Notes under the pieces: generated by a model | What the model was told of the DNA's origin: nothing | Databases searched by the model: none | The model's input: only the letters and a program-made list of their open reading frames with translations | Source of the DNA: Pseudemcibacter sp038106445 | GTDB lineage: Bacteria; Pseudomonadota; Alphaproteobacteria; Sphingomonadales; Emcibacteraceae | Assembly (NCBI GenBank): GCA_038106445.1 | Contig: JAYODU010000001.1 | Location: forward strand, 186,001 to 250,000 | Direction: 5' to 3' | Length of the DNA stretch: 64,000 nucleotides | Made by a program: the position numbers and the translations under genes | Shown: positions 17,779-26,282 of the stretch, piece by piece | Position numbering within the stretch: the stretch's first letter is position 1 | How the letters are laid out: each line of letters begins with the position of its first letter

Positions 17779-19308
17779 ATGAACTATGAAATTAAACCCG
17801 GTAAACTGACCTTAAATGAGCTTCGCGCTCTTTATCGTGACGCAAAAAATCTCTCAATAACGGATGAAAGCCGGGACGTTATTCGCGCGTCACGCAAGGT
17901 CGTGGATGACATTACGAAAGCGGGGCGTACGGTTTATGGTATTAATACTGGCTTTGGCCTTCTGGCGCAGACATCCATATCGGCGGATGAACTTGAACTT
18001 CTTCAAAGCAATCTTGTTCTATCACACAGCACGGGTATCGGAAAACCGCTTGCCGACAATGTTGTAAGGCTCATTTATGCGCTAAAGGTTTCAAGTCTTG
18101 CGCAGGGTAATTCGGGTATCCGCGTGGAAACGATGGACGCGTTCCTTGACTTCATCAATGCAGGGATTATTGCCGAAATCCCGGAAAAAGGCTCCGTTGG
18201 TGCGTCCGGTGATCTTGCCCCGCTTGCACATATGACAGCGGCCCTGATGGGCGTAGGTTTTGTCCGTCTTGGGGGCATACGCATGCCTGCGGCTGATGCC
18301 CTTGTGCAAGCAGGGCTTATTCCCCACACACTTGGGTCAAAGGAAGGTTTGGCTTTCCTGAATGGTACACAGGTTTCAACTGCCCTTGCGCTGAAAGGAT
18401 TATTTCAGGTGGAAGATATATTTGCCGCCGCGGTCATTGGTGGTTCCATGAGCGTTGATGCGCTTATGGGCAGTGTTGCGCCATTTGATGCCCGTATTCA
18501 CAAAGCCCGGGGGCAGGTCGGTCAAATCACCGTTGCATCCAAATATAAAGATCTTATGACGGGAAGCGAAATCAACCTTTCCCATCATGACTGCGGTAAA
18601 GTACAGGATCCATATTCCTTCAGATGCCAGCCACAAGTTATGGGTGCTATACTTGATCTTATTCATAATGCGGCGGGGGTGTTATTGATCGAAGCCAATG
18701 CCGTTACGGATAATCCGCTTATTTTCACTGATAATGGTGATGTGATATCGGGCGGGAATTTCCATGCTGAACCCGTCGCATTTGCGGCGGATATTCTGGC
18801 GATGGCAATTTCCGAAATTGCGAGTATTTCTGAACGGCGTCTTTCGGTGCTTATTGATCCTAAAATGACCGACCTGCCGCCCTTCCTTGTTAAAAAAAGC
18901 GGGGTTAATTCCGGCTTTATGATTGCGCAGGTTTCGGCCGCGGCACTGGTTTCTGAAAATAAAACTATGGCCCATCCATCAAGTGTGGACAGTATTCCTA
19001 CATCTGCAAATCAGGAAGATCATGTCAGCATGGCGACTTATGGTGCAAGACGGCTTATGGATATGTGTGAAAATAGTGCGGCGGTGGTGGCTATAGAACT
19101 GCTTGCCGCGGCGCAGGGCATTGATTTCAGGGCGCCACTTAAAACGTCCACAAAGCTGCAAAGGTATCATGATTTAATCCGGGAAAATGTCCCGCACTAT
19201 ACGGTTGATCATTATTTCGCGCCGGATATTGACCGGGCAACAAAGCTGGTCATTGCCGGGCAGTTCGCGGGTGATGTGTTTGATATTCTGCCATCAGGAT
19301 TTAAGTGA
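17779..19308 (+). CDS. hutH: Histidine ammonia-lyase
   Basis: The first step of the pathway: non-oxidative removal of ammonia from histidine to give urocanate. The 509-residue protein carries the Ala-Ser-Gly triad at residues 142-144 (GSVGASGDLAPLAHM), which cyclises on its own into the MIO electrophile. The catalytic Tyr region YGINTGFG (53-60), LNGTQ, the NPL motif in TDNPLIF and SSVDSIPTSANQEDHVSM are present. It abuts hutU without a gap, and its TGA overlaps the hutG start (GTGATG). Loss of amino groups as ammonia here and in HutF makes histidine a nitrogen source. Confidence 0.97.
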   Translation: MNYEIKPGKLTLNELRALYRDAKNLSITDESRDVIRASRKVVDDITKAGRTVYGINTGFGLLAQTSISADELELLQSNLVLSHSTGIGKPLADNVVRLIYALKVSSLAQGNSGIRVETMDAFLDFINAGIIAEIPEKGSVGASGDLAPLAHMTAALMGVGFVRLGGIRMPAADALVQAGLIPHTLGSKEGLAFLNGTQVSTALALKGLFQVEDIFAAAVIGGSMSVDALMGSVAPFDARIHKARGQVGQITVASKYKDLMTGSEINLSHHDCGKVQDPYSFRCQPQVMGAILDLIHNAAGVLLIEANAVTDNPLIFTDNGDVISGGNFHAEPVAFAADILAMAISEIASISERRLSVLIDPKMTDLPPFLVKKSGVNSGFMIAQVSAAALVSENKTMAHPSSVDSIPTSANQEDHVSMATYGARRLMDMCENSAAVVAIELLAAAQGIDFRAPLKTSTKLQRYHDLIRENVPHYTVDHYFAPDIDRATKLVIAGQFAGDVFDILPSGFK

Positions 19309-20078
19309 TGAGCGACTTTCATTTTCATAAAGGTAATGGCCCGCTTCTTGTAAGTATACCCCATGTGGGGCTAAAAATCCCGGAGGAAATAAAGGCTGAT
19401 ATGACAGATGCAGCCCTATCCCTTGAAGATACGGATTGGTATATTGAGCGTCTGTATAAATTTCTGCACAACATGGATGTATCAATCATCGCGGCGGATT
19501 ACAGCAGATATGTTGTTGATCTTAATCGTGGCGCGGATGGCGTAAGCCTTTATCCGGGGCAGAAGGTAACAGAAATATGCCCGACCACAACGTTCGGTGA
19601 TGTTCCCTTATATAAGGGTGGTGTGAAGCCAGATGAAAAAAAGCGAATTGAGAAATACTGGCGGCCCTATCATGATAAAATCCGTGCCGAACTTGACCGG
19701 ATAAAGCAAATTCACGGATTTGCCCGCCTGTGGGATGCCCATTCGATCAAGAGCCATGTTCCGGCACTCTTTGATGGCCAATTGCCGGATTTAAATCTGG
19801 GGACAGGGGACGGTATATCGGCAAAATTTTCGTTGGTTGAAAAATTAAACCAACTTGTAGGGAATTCCGGCTACACATCAGCCCTTAATGGCCGTTTTAA
19901 AGGGGGTTATATCACCCGCCACTATGGCGATCCTGATAACAATATCGATGCCGTTCAGCTTGAAATTTCACAGATCACCTATATGGATGAGGCGCCTGAC
20001 AATAGGTTTCGCAAAGATAAAGCAGATAAACTCAGACCTGTACTAAGATCACTAATCGAAACGATGTTAAAATCATAA
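19308..20078 (+). CDS. hutG: N-formylglutamate amidohydrolase (deformylase)
   Basis: The final pathway step: N-formylglutamate to glutamate plus formate. About 256 residues, starting at ATG 19308 (or GTG 19305, which would give a 4-bp overlap with hutH). Family features are LLVSIPHVGLKIPEEI at the N-terminus (metal-binding His), ADYSRYVVDLNRGADG, CPTTTFGDVPLY, FARLWDAHSIKSHVPALFDG (zinc ligands and acidic residue) and GRFKGGYITRHYGDP. With HutF this completes the formylglutamate route, as opposed to the direct formiminoglutamase route. It is the last hut gene; dgdA follows after 64 bp. Confidence 0.95.
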   Translation: MSDFHFHKGNGPLLVSIPHVGLKIPEEIKADMTDAALSLEDTDWYIERLYKFLHNMDVSIIAADYSRYVVDLNRGADGVSLYPGQKVTEICPTTTFGDVPLYKGGVKPDEKKRIEKYWRPYHDKIRAELDRIKQIHGFARLWDAHSIKSHVPALFDGQLPDLNLGTGDGISAKFSLVEKLNQLVGNSGYTSALNGRFKGGYITRHYGDPDNNIDAVQLEISQITYMDEAPDNRFRKDKADKLRPVLRSLIETMLKS

Positions 20079-20142
20079 AAATCGGACTTCCATTCCATAG
20101 ATAAATATTGTTACTTTATGATTTTCATAAAGGAGAAATCAT

Positions 20143-21441
20143 TTGAAACAGGATGAATTTTTAAACCGTGCCGCATCTACGCTTATCCGCTATGGCGGGG
20201 AGTTTTCATCATTTCTTGCGGATCATGCCCAAGGGTCATTCGTATATGATAAGGATGGTCGCCGCATACTTGATTTTACATCCGGACAAATGAGTTCCAT
20301 TCTGGGCCACAGCCACCCGGAAATAGTTGTCACGGTAAGAGATGCTATTGGAAAACTGGATCATTTATTCAGCGGTATGTTATCTGCCCCCGTTTTGGAT
20401 CTTGCTGAAGCATTGACGGCACTGGCTCCTGCGCCACTTGACCGGGTTCTTCTATTAAGCACAGGGGCAGAATCAAATGAAGCTGCGCTTAAAATGGCCC
20501 GTCTTTATACCGGCGGTTATGAAGTTGTCGGATTTGCACAGTCATGGCATGGAATGACTGGGTCTGCTGCCTCGGCAACATATAGTGCCGGCAGAAAAGG
20601 ATATGGCCCGATGAATGTAGGCAGCATGGCGATCATGGCGCCAAACGTATACCGGCCAACTTTTGGAAATGATCAGAATTTTAACTGGAAAGAGGAACTT
20701 GATTATGGTTTTGATCTGCTTGATCGCCAATCAACCGGTAATCTGGCGGCCTTCATTGCCGAACCGATTTTAAGTTCGGGTGGTATTCTGGAATTGCCAC
20801 AAGGATATCTTGCCGCGCTGAAGGATCATTGTAAAAGAAGGGGAATGATGCTTGTGATTGACGAAGCACAAACAGGCCTTGGCCGGACCGGCGAAATGTT
20901 TGCTTTTTCAAGAGACGATATCGTGCCTGATTTTCTGACTTTATCAAAAACATTGGGGGCCGGGCTTCCTCTGTCTGCGGTACTGACATCAGCGGAAATA
21001 GAACAGAAATGCCATGAAAGGGGCTTTCTTTTTTATACGACGCATACGTCCGACCCGTTACCTGCTGCTGTTGGTTTGACGGTTATCGAAGTACTTTTAA
21101 GAGATAAGCTCGCCGACCATGCATCCATCGCCGGAAGCAAGCTTAAAAAGGGGCTTGCTGAGTTACAGAAAAAGTATGACTGTATTGGGGATGTTCGCGG
21201 CCGCGGGCTTCTTCTTGGTGTTGAAATAGTTGAAGATAAACTGTCAAAAAAACCGTCTTCGGTACTTGGTGAAAAAATAACAAGTAAAGCCATGGAGCTT
21301 GGGTTAAATTTAAATATCGTCAAATTCCCGGGCATGGGCGGCGTACTCCGTATTGCGCCACCGATGACCATATCGGATGATGAAATCGAGCTTGGTTTAT
21401 CAATTCTGGATGATGCAATTAGGGAAGGGATAAAAGGTTAA
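20143..21441 (+). CDS. dgdA: 2,2-dialkylglycine decarboxylase-like class III aminotransferase
   Basis: A 432-residue PLP enzyme that resembles bacterial dialkylglycine decarboxylase almost from end to end. The family decarboxylates 2-aminoisobutyrate or isovaline and transaminates pyruvate. Matching blocks are LIRYGG, GSFVYDKDGRRILDFTSGQMS, LLLSTGAESNEAALKMA, VGFAQSWHGMTG, FIAEPILSSGGI, IDEAQTGLGRTG, the PLP lysine Lys269 in TLSKTLGAGLP, and YTTHTSDPLPAAVGL. The start is TTG 20143, eight nt after AGGAG; no ATG is better placed. It lies 64 bp after hutG on the same strand and may be read from the hut transcript. A related omega-transaminase activity is possible. Confidence 0.85.
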   Translation: MKQDEFLNRAASTLIRYGGEFSSFLADHAQGSFVYDKDGRRILDFTSGQMSSILGHSHPEIVVTVRDAIGKLDHLFSGMLSAPVLDLAEALTALAPAPLDRVLLLSTGAESNEAALKMARLYTGGYEVVGFAQSWHGMTGSAASATYSAGRKGYGPMNVGSMAIMAPNVYRPTFGNDQNFNWKEELDYGFDLLDRQSTGNLAAFIAEPILSSGGILELPQGYLAALKDHCKRRGMMLVIDEAQTGLGRTGEMFAFSRDDIVPDFLTLSKTLGAGLPLSAVLTSAEIEQKCHERGFLFYTTHTSDPLPAAVGLTVIEVLLRDKLADHASIAGSKLKKGLAELQKKYDCIGDVRGRGLLLGVEIVEDKLSKKPSSVLGEKITSKAMELGLNLNIVKFPGMGGVLRIAPPMTISDDEIELGLSILDDAIREGIKG

Positions 21442-21466
21442 GTCAGGAAAGAATAATGTTTCATTA

Positions 21467-21691
21467 TCAGGCGGAAATGGTTCTATAGACCTGTCCTTTG
21501 CCATTTTCCTTGGCTGTTTATAAGGCCTTATCAGCGAGTTCAACCAACTCATCAGCACTTGTCAATGTGTCTGTGCAAAGGGCAAGCCCCGCACTTGCGC
21601 CTATGTTAATCTGATAAGTTTTAAGACAATGCTTGTTGAATAATGGTTGTTTGTTTTTTATGATGTGAGCAACAATCAACCATAATGGAAA
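21467..21691 (-). pseudogene. Decayed C-terminal fragment of a GGDEF (diguanylate cyclase) gene
   Basis: Read on the minus strand, this stretch encodes the second half of a GGDEF domain: WLIVAHIIKNKQPLFN, then YQINIGASAGLALCTDTLTS, then ADELVELADKAL, an in-frame TAA at 21518-21520, and TAKENGKGQVYR before the final stop at 21467-21469. Intact domains have LYKAKENGKG at the point where the stop lies. The upstream half with the GGDEF signature is absent: a stop closes the frame at 21692-21694, and the next bases code for the RAM-domain gene on the other strand. It is both truncated and interrupted, so no cyclase activity is possible. I see no flanking IS ends. Confidence 0.75.
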
Positions 21692-21698
21692 TCAGAGC

Positions 21699-21941
21699 AT
21701 GCAGAATATTTTTGTTCAGATAAAATGTGAACTTGGAAAAGTCTATGATGTCGCAGAGGCCGTCGTCGATAATGTTGAAGAAGCGGAAGATGTATACTCC
21801 ATTTCAGGCGCCTTTGATCTGATGGTGAAGTTTCATCTTGTTGATGATGTTGATATTGGCCGTTTTGTAAATGAAAAGGTGCAGCCAATTGCGGGGATTA
21901 AAGATACCTTTACAATCATGACCTTTAAGGCATTTAAATAA
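21699..21941 (+). CDS. Stand-alone Lrp/AsnC ligand-binding (RAM) domain protein
   Basis: An 80-residue protein consisting only of the alpha-beta sandwich effector domain of Lrp/AsnC regulators, with no helix-turn-helix. Pattern: FVQIKCELGKVYDVAEAV, VEEAEDVYSISGAFDLMVKFHL (the G-x-DLMV effector strand) and IAGIKDTFTIMTFKAFK. Such single-domain proteins are widespread and form dimers or octamers that bind amino acids, possibly acting with full-length Lrp proteins. No strong Shine-Dalgarno precedes the ATG. It ends 1 bp before the convergent MarR gene. Its 5' side is the GGDEF remnant. Confidence 0.85.
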   Translation: MQNIFVQIKCELGKVYDVAEAVVDNVEEAEDVYSISGAFDLMVKFHLVDDVDIGRFVNEKVQPIAGIKDTFTIMTFKAFK

Positions 21942-21942
21942 A

Positions 21943-22386
21943 TTATTGCCGGCGGATAAATTCTGTTAGTTTTAACAGGATCGCGTTTAAGGCCTGCTTT
22001 TCTTTTTCATCCAGCTGTTTCAGAAGATTTTTTTCATATTCCTGAACAAGCGGCACGATCTTCTGGTATTTTTTTAGGCCCGTTTCCGATAAGGCCAGTT
22101 CAGACCTGCGTTTATCATCATTTGAAAATTCACGGTCAATAAGCCCCCGTTTGATCATGCCGTTAATGGCACGGCTTACCGCAACTTTATCCATTGCCGT
22201 TTTTTCGGCGACATATGCGGCTGATACCCCGCTCGTGACACCAAGCACAGCCATAACCCGCCATTCCGTATGGGCAATACCAAATTGTTCCGTATAAAGG
22301 CTGGCAAGATCCTGACTTACAAGATTGGTAAGATAAGACAATTGATAAGGTAGGAACTCTTCAAGATACAGTTCATATTTACTCAT
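21943..22386 (-). CDS. MarR-family transcriptional regulator
   Basis: A winged-helix dimeric repressor of 147 residues. I chose the ATG at 22386 (MSKYELYLEEFLPYQ); a GTG six codons upstream has no ribosome-binding site. The DNA-binding part is at about residues 40-105: TEWRVMAVLG, VSAAYVAEKTAMDKVAVSRAINGMIKRGLI, and the wing FSNDDKRRSELALSETG. N- and C-terminal helices form the dimer interface. It diverges from the FAH-family gene over a 115-bp gap that holds an imperfect TAGTT/AACTA inverted repeat, so it most likely controls that gene and itself. The inducer is unknown; related regulators respond to aromatic catabolites. Confidence 0.9.
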   Translation of the reverse strand: MSKYELYLEEFLPYQLSYLTNLVSQDLASLYTEQFGIAHTEWRVMAVLGVTSGVSAAYVAEKTAMDKVAVSRAINGMIKRGLIDREFSNDDKRRSELALSETGLKKYQKIVPLVQEYEKNLLKQLDEKEKQALNAILLKLTEFIRRQ

Positions 22387-22424
22387 TTTGCTATTTCCGC
22401 CCACTATTTAAAAAAACTTGCAAT

Positions 22425-22442
22425 TAGTTTCATTTGTAACTA
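22425..22442. promoter_or_regulatory. Candidate MarR operator
   Basis: TAGTT (22425-22429) and AACTA (22438-22442) form an inverted repeat around 8 nt in the gap between marR and the FAH gene. The TTAGTT-type half-site is common for MarR proteins. With only five exact bases per arm the match could be chance. Confidence 0.35.
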
Positions 22443-22501
22443 TTATATTAATATGATATCTATTCGTCTATAGTAAATAATAAACAGGAAAGCGCAAGGA
22501 C

Positions 22502-23476
22502 ATGAAACTCGCATCATTAAAACATGGCCGTGACGGCAAACTTGTTGTTGTCTCAAAAGATCTGTCAAAATATGTGCTCGCAACCAATGTGGCAGCCACA
22601 ATGCAACAGGCACTTGATAATTGGGCAGACTGCGAAGCCGGTTTGAAACATATTTATGATGATCTGCAAAGCGGGAAAATTTCCGGTCATAATTTTGACC
22701 CCACTGAATGTGCAGCACCCCTTCCGCGTTCCTATCATTGGGTTGATGGCAGTGCCTATGTCACCCATGTTGAACTTGTCCGAAAGGCGCGTGGTGCTGA
22801 ACTGCCGCCAAGCTTCTGGGAAGATCCACTGGTTTATATGGGCGCGTCCGATGCTTTCATCGGCCCACATGATGATATTCGCGCAGGGTCCAAAGAATGG
22901 GGTATCGATCTTGAAGCCGAAGTCGCGGTGATAACGGATGATGTGCCCGCCGGCACAAAAGCGGCTGCAGCAAAAAACCATATCAAGCTTATTTCTATTT
23001 TAAATGATGTATCACTTCGTAATCTGATCCCTGCGGAGCTTGCAAAACAGTTTGGTTTTTACCAGTCAAAGCCCTGGACCTCCTTTGCGCCCGTATTTGT
23101 AACGCCGGATGAACTTGGTGATGCCTGGGATGGTTGCAAACTTCATTTACCGCTTCATGCATATGTGAATGGTGAAAAACTGGGCTCCCCCAATGCCGGT
23201 ATCGATATGACATTTGATTTTTGCAGGCTTATCGAACATGCGGCAAAATCCCGTGATCTTACGCCCGGAACGGTTGTCGGCTCGGGTACCGTGTCAAACA
23301 AGGGATCAAAGGATGGATCATGCTGCCTTGCGGAAGTACGCTGTCTGGAAACCATCGCAGATGGAAAACCGTCCACACCATTCCTGAGTTTCGGTGACCG
23401 TGTTGAAATTGACATGTTTGATCATGATGGCAACACAATCTTTGGCCGCATCGATCAGAAAGTCGTGCCTTTTTAA
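22502..23476 (+). CDS. Fumarylacetoacetate hydrolase (FAH) family protein
   Basis: A 324-residue cytosolic C-C hydrolase or hydratase of the FAH superfamily. The metal site is built from acidic residues in GIDLEAEVAVITDDVPAG (about residues 140-157), and conserved elements include YMGASDAFIGPHDDI, NDVSLRNLIPAELAK, KPWTSFAPVFVTPDELG and VGSGTVSNKGSKDGSCCLAE. Family members cleave fumarylacetoacetate or related 2,4-diketones in tyrosine and aromatic degradation. No homogentisate dioxygenase, HPPD or maleylacetoacetate isomerase is adjacent, so the substrate is open. AAGGAC precedes the ATG. It diverges from MarR, and its TAA overlaps the M14 gene stop as TTAA. Confidence 0.85.
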   Translation: MKLASLKHGRDGKLVVVSKDLSKYVLATNVAATMQQALDNWADCEAGLKHIYDDLQSGKISGHNFDPTECAAPLPRSYHWVDGSAYVTHVELVRKARGAELPPSFWEDPLVYMGASDAFIGPHDDIRAGSKEWGIDLEAEVAVITDDVPAGTKAAAAKNHIKLISILNDVSLRNLIPAELAKQFGFYQSKPWTSFAPVFVTPDELGDAWDGCKLHLPLHAYVNGEKLGSPNAGIDMTFDFCRLIEHAAKSRDLTPGTVVGSGTVSNKGSKDGSCCLAEVRCLETIADGKPSTPFLSFGDRVEIDMFDHDGNTIFGRIDQKVVPF

Positions 23477-24597
23477 AGACGTTCAATAACTGTTGATAAC
23501 GCATCCAGGCAGCTATACCCAAGTTTTATGCTGCGTTCCGCAGACCAGCCGGTCTCCGGATTGGGGGTATCCGCCGTATCCTTGAAAGGCATTTCAAGCG
23601 TCATGGCGACCGCATCAAAACGGTGGGCGATCTGATTGGTGCTCATACCAAGGTTGCCTTCACCGGGGGCATTTTTCGCATATCCTTTTTCATTTTGAAA
23701 ATCCGGATTAACCCGTTCGAGTTCACGCCCGAACATATAGGCGGTATCAAGATTATATTGGTTAAGGTTCGGCACCCCTTCAAAGCAGGCAATAAAATTA
23801 TAGGGAAGGGCTTCATCGCCGTGGCAGTCAAGCGAAAAGTCTAACCCCTTTTCATCCATTTTATTGCGGAGATGATAAACTTCCGGGCTTAAATCTGGGT
23901 CCGGATCGTCCCAGTCCCGGTTTAAATTCTGCCCTTTTGCATTACAGCGCAAATGTCCGCGAACGCTGCCATCGGGATTTACATTGGGTACGATATAAAA
24001 CACACATTCTTCAAGCAGTTTGCGGCTTAGGGCGTCCTCATCATCAAGAAGGCGTGAGATAATGCCTTCGACCATCCATTCAGCCATGCTTTCGCCGGGA
24101 TGCTGGCGGGCGAAAATCCATATTTTCTTTTTGCCTTCCCCTTCTTCGCCGATGGTAAGCATATCAAGATCACGGCCATCACAGCTTTCACCGATAACTT
24201 CAAGCCTTACCCGTTCATGTGTCGCTGCCGTGGAGACAAGCTCCTGATGACGGTCATAACTGTATGGTGCGAAATAGGCATAATAAACGCTATCCGTTTC
24301 AGGTACATGCTGGATGGTGAGTGTGCCGTCTTTATAAACCGTGCTTACCCGAAACCAGGTTTCATGATCATATGAGGCGCAAGCCTGGTAATTTTCCCAT
24401 CCGGCGGGATAGGCGGCACCGTCACATTCTTCGATATTAAGGGCGCAAAGCTGTCCTTTGGCGCCAGTGAGGCGAAAATGAAACCATTGATAAAAATGTG
24501 AATTGTTATCTTTATTGATAGATAGCCTGATATTACCCGGTGCGGATGCATCGATAACATTAATATTTCCACTATCAAAATTGCTGCTGATTTTCAT
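23473..24597 (-). CDS. M14-family cytosolic carboxypeptidase (CCP/AGBL-like)
   Basis: A 374-residue zinc carboxypeptidase. A beta-sandwich N-terminal domain (about residues 1-125, with FYQWFHFRLTGAKGQ and YYAYFAPYSYDRH) precedes the peptidase domain. That order is characteristic of the cytosolic carboxypeptidase group known from eukaryotic tubulin deglutamylases and their bacterial relatives. Zinc ligands are His166 and Glu169 in RQHPGESMAEW and His259 in DCHGDE. NPDGSVRGHLRCNAKGQNLNRDW binds substrate, and the general-base Glu is in AMTLEMPFKD. There is no signal peptide, consistent with a cytosolic location. Bacterial substrates are not established. Confidence 0.88.
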   Translation of the reverse strand: MKISSNFDSGNINVIDASAPGNIRLSINKDNNSHFYQWFHFRLTGAKGQLCALNIEECDGAAYPAGWENYQACASYDHETWFRVSTVYKDGTLTIQHVPETDSVYYAYFAPYSYDRHQELVSTAATHERVRLEVIGESCDGRDLDMLTIGEEGEGKKKIWIFARQHPGESMAEWMVEGIISRLLDDEDALSRKLLEECVFYIVPNVNPDGSVRGHLRCNAKGQNLNRDWDDPDPDLSPEVYHLRNKMDEKGLDFSLDCHGDEALPYNFIACFEGVPNLNQYNLDTAYMFGRELERVNPDFQNEKGYAKNAPGEGNLGMSTNQIAHRFDAVAMTLEMPFKDTADTPNPETGWSAERSIKLGYSCLDALSTVIERL

Positions 24598-24719
24598 GAT
24601 AAACTCTCTTTATTCGCTCCGGCTTCTTTTATACGTGTCTTTCGAATAAACGTAAACGTGACTTTTCAGTTTTCTTCTGGCAAAGTGATCGAAAGTTATA
24701 ACAAAAATAGGGAAGAAGT

Positions 24720-26267
24720 ATGTCTGACGCGACCGACGAAATGTTCAAGGGGTCACAGGAACGCAATTTCATGGGTCACCCGATCGGGTTATCAATTTGT
24801 TTTTTAACTGAAATGTGGGAACGTTTTTCCTATTATGGTATGCGGACAATCCTGATCCTTTACCTGACCAAATATCATCTGTTTGGTGTTGATAAAGCCA
24901 GCATGATTTATGGTGCCTATGCCGGCATGGTTTACATGATGCCGATTATCGGCGGCTATATGGCAGACCGTTATCTGGGAAGTCGCAAGGCGGTAACGTA
25001 CGGTGCCATACTACTTGTGCTCGGTCATGGGTTGATGGCATTTCATGGTTCGGCCGCCTATATGGCAGGCGATACGGTGATGCGTGATGAAACGGCAATT
25101 AATATATTTTTTCTTGCACTTTCTCTCATTATCGGCGGGGTTGGTTTCTTAAAAGCCAATATTTCAACGGTTGTCGGCGCATTATACGGACCAAACGATC
25201 CCCGCCGTGATGGTGGTTTTTCCATTTTTTATATGGGGATCAATCTGGGGTCATTTTTTTCAATGATTATCGTCGGATATGTTGGTGAAACCTATGGCTG
25301 GAACTATGGGTTTTCCATCGCGGGGATTGGTATGCTTTTTGGCCTTCTGGTGTTTCTCTGGGGTCAGAAATTCCTTGATGGGCGGGCCGAACCGCCGGAA
25401 CCCGAAGTACTTAAAGAAAAGTCACCGATTGGAATGAATAAGGAAAATACAATTTATCTGTTCGGACTGTGTCTTGTTGGCCTTAGCTGGGTGATGATGC
25501 AATATGATCAGATGGTTATTCAGCTTGTTGGTATTTCAGGTCTGATTATGATCGGGCTGGTGCTTTATTATTCGGTTACGAAGTGCGAAAAGGTTGACCG
25601 TGAAAGACTTTGGGTCGCACTTTTTCTGATCGCGATACAGTCCGTTTTCTGGGCGCTTTTTGAACAGCAGGCCGCGAGCCTTACCCTGCTTGCGGATCAG
25701 CAGTTTGACCTAAACTTTTTGGGGATGAATATTCTTGCGTCTCAGGTACAGACAATGAATGCATTGTTTATCATTATGTTTGCCCCTGTGATAGCATGGA
25801 TTTGGGTTGTGATGGCTAAATCAAAAATCGAACCATCAACGCCCGGTAAGTTTGGCTACTCACTTCTTATTATCGGCGCGGGTTATATCATTTTTGCCTG
25901 GGGTATGGGGCTTGATGACAGCACGAATAAAAGTTTCTTCTGGCTTATTTTCATTTATTTCATGCTTACGCTTGCAGAACTTTTCCTAAGCCCGGTCGGG
26001 CTTTCCATGGTAACCAAATTAAGCGTGCCAAAAATTGTTGGCATGATGATGGGCACATGGTTTTTGTTCACCGCGCTGGGCAATAACGTTGCCGGATGGA
26101 TCAGTTCGCTTATGGGAAGTGATCAGCATGGTGTTGCCGCGGGCACCCTTGATATGAACGCGACAATGGAACTTTATTATATTATTGGATATGTCAGTGC
26201 GGGTGTGGGCATTTTCATATTTGTGTTAACCCCGCTTCTTAAAAAATGGATGCACGGGGTTCATTAG
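24720..26267 (+). CDS. POT/PTR2-family proton-coupled oligopeptide transporter (copy 1)
   Basis: A 515-residue inner-membrane major facilitator carrying di- and tripeptides in with protons. The proton-coupling ExxERFxYYG motif is EMWERFSYYGMR near residue 38, followed by the PTR2 signature region GGYMADRYLGSRKAVTYGA, and later FSIFYMGINLGSFFS and FFALFEQQAASLTLLADQQ-type residues. About 14 membrane helices are expected. GGGAAGAAGT precedes the ATG. A close paralogue follows after 15 bp, so this is a tandem duplication in one transcript. With four peptidases in the window it supports growth on peptides. Confidence 0.93.
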   Translation: MSDATDEMFKGSQERNFMGHPIGLSICFLTEMWERFSYYGMRTILILYLTKYHLFGVDKASMIYGAYAGMVYMMPIIGGYMADRYLGSRKAVTYGAILLVLGHGLMAFHGSAAYMAGDTVMRDETAINIFFLALSLIIGGVGFLKANISTVVGALYGPNDPRRDGGFSIFYMGINLGSFFSMIIVGYVGETYGWNYGFSIAGIGMLFGLLVFLWGQKFLDGRAEPPEPEVLKEKSPIGMNKENTIYLFGLCLVGLSWVMMQYDQMVIQLVGISGLIMIGLVLYYSVTKCEKVDRERLWVALFLIAIQSVFWALFEQQAASLTLLADQQFDLNFLGMNILASQVQTMNALFIIMFAPVIAWIWVVMAKSKIEPSTPGKFGYSLLIIGAGYIIFAWGMGLDDSTNKSFFWLIFIYFMLTLAELFLSPVGLSMVTKLSVPKIVGMMMGTWFLFTALGNNVAGWISSLMGSDQHGVAAGTLDMNATMELYYIIGYVSAGVGIFIFVLTPLLKKWMHGVH

Positions 26268-26282
26268 GTAGGTTTACACGAA

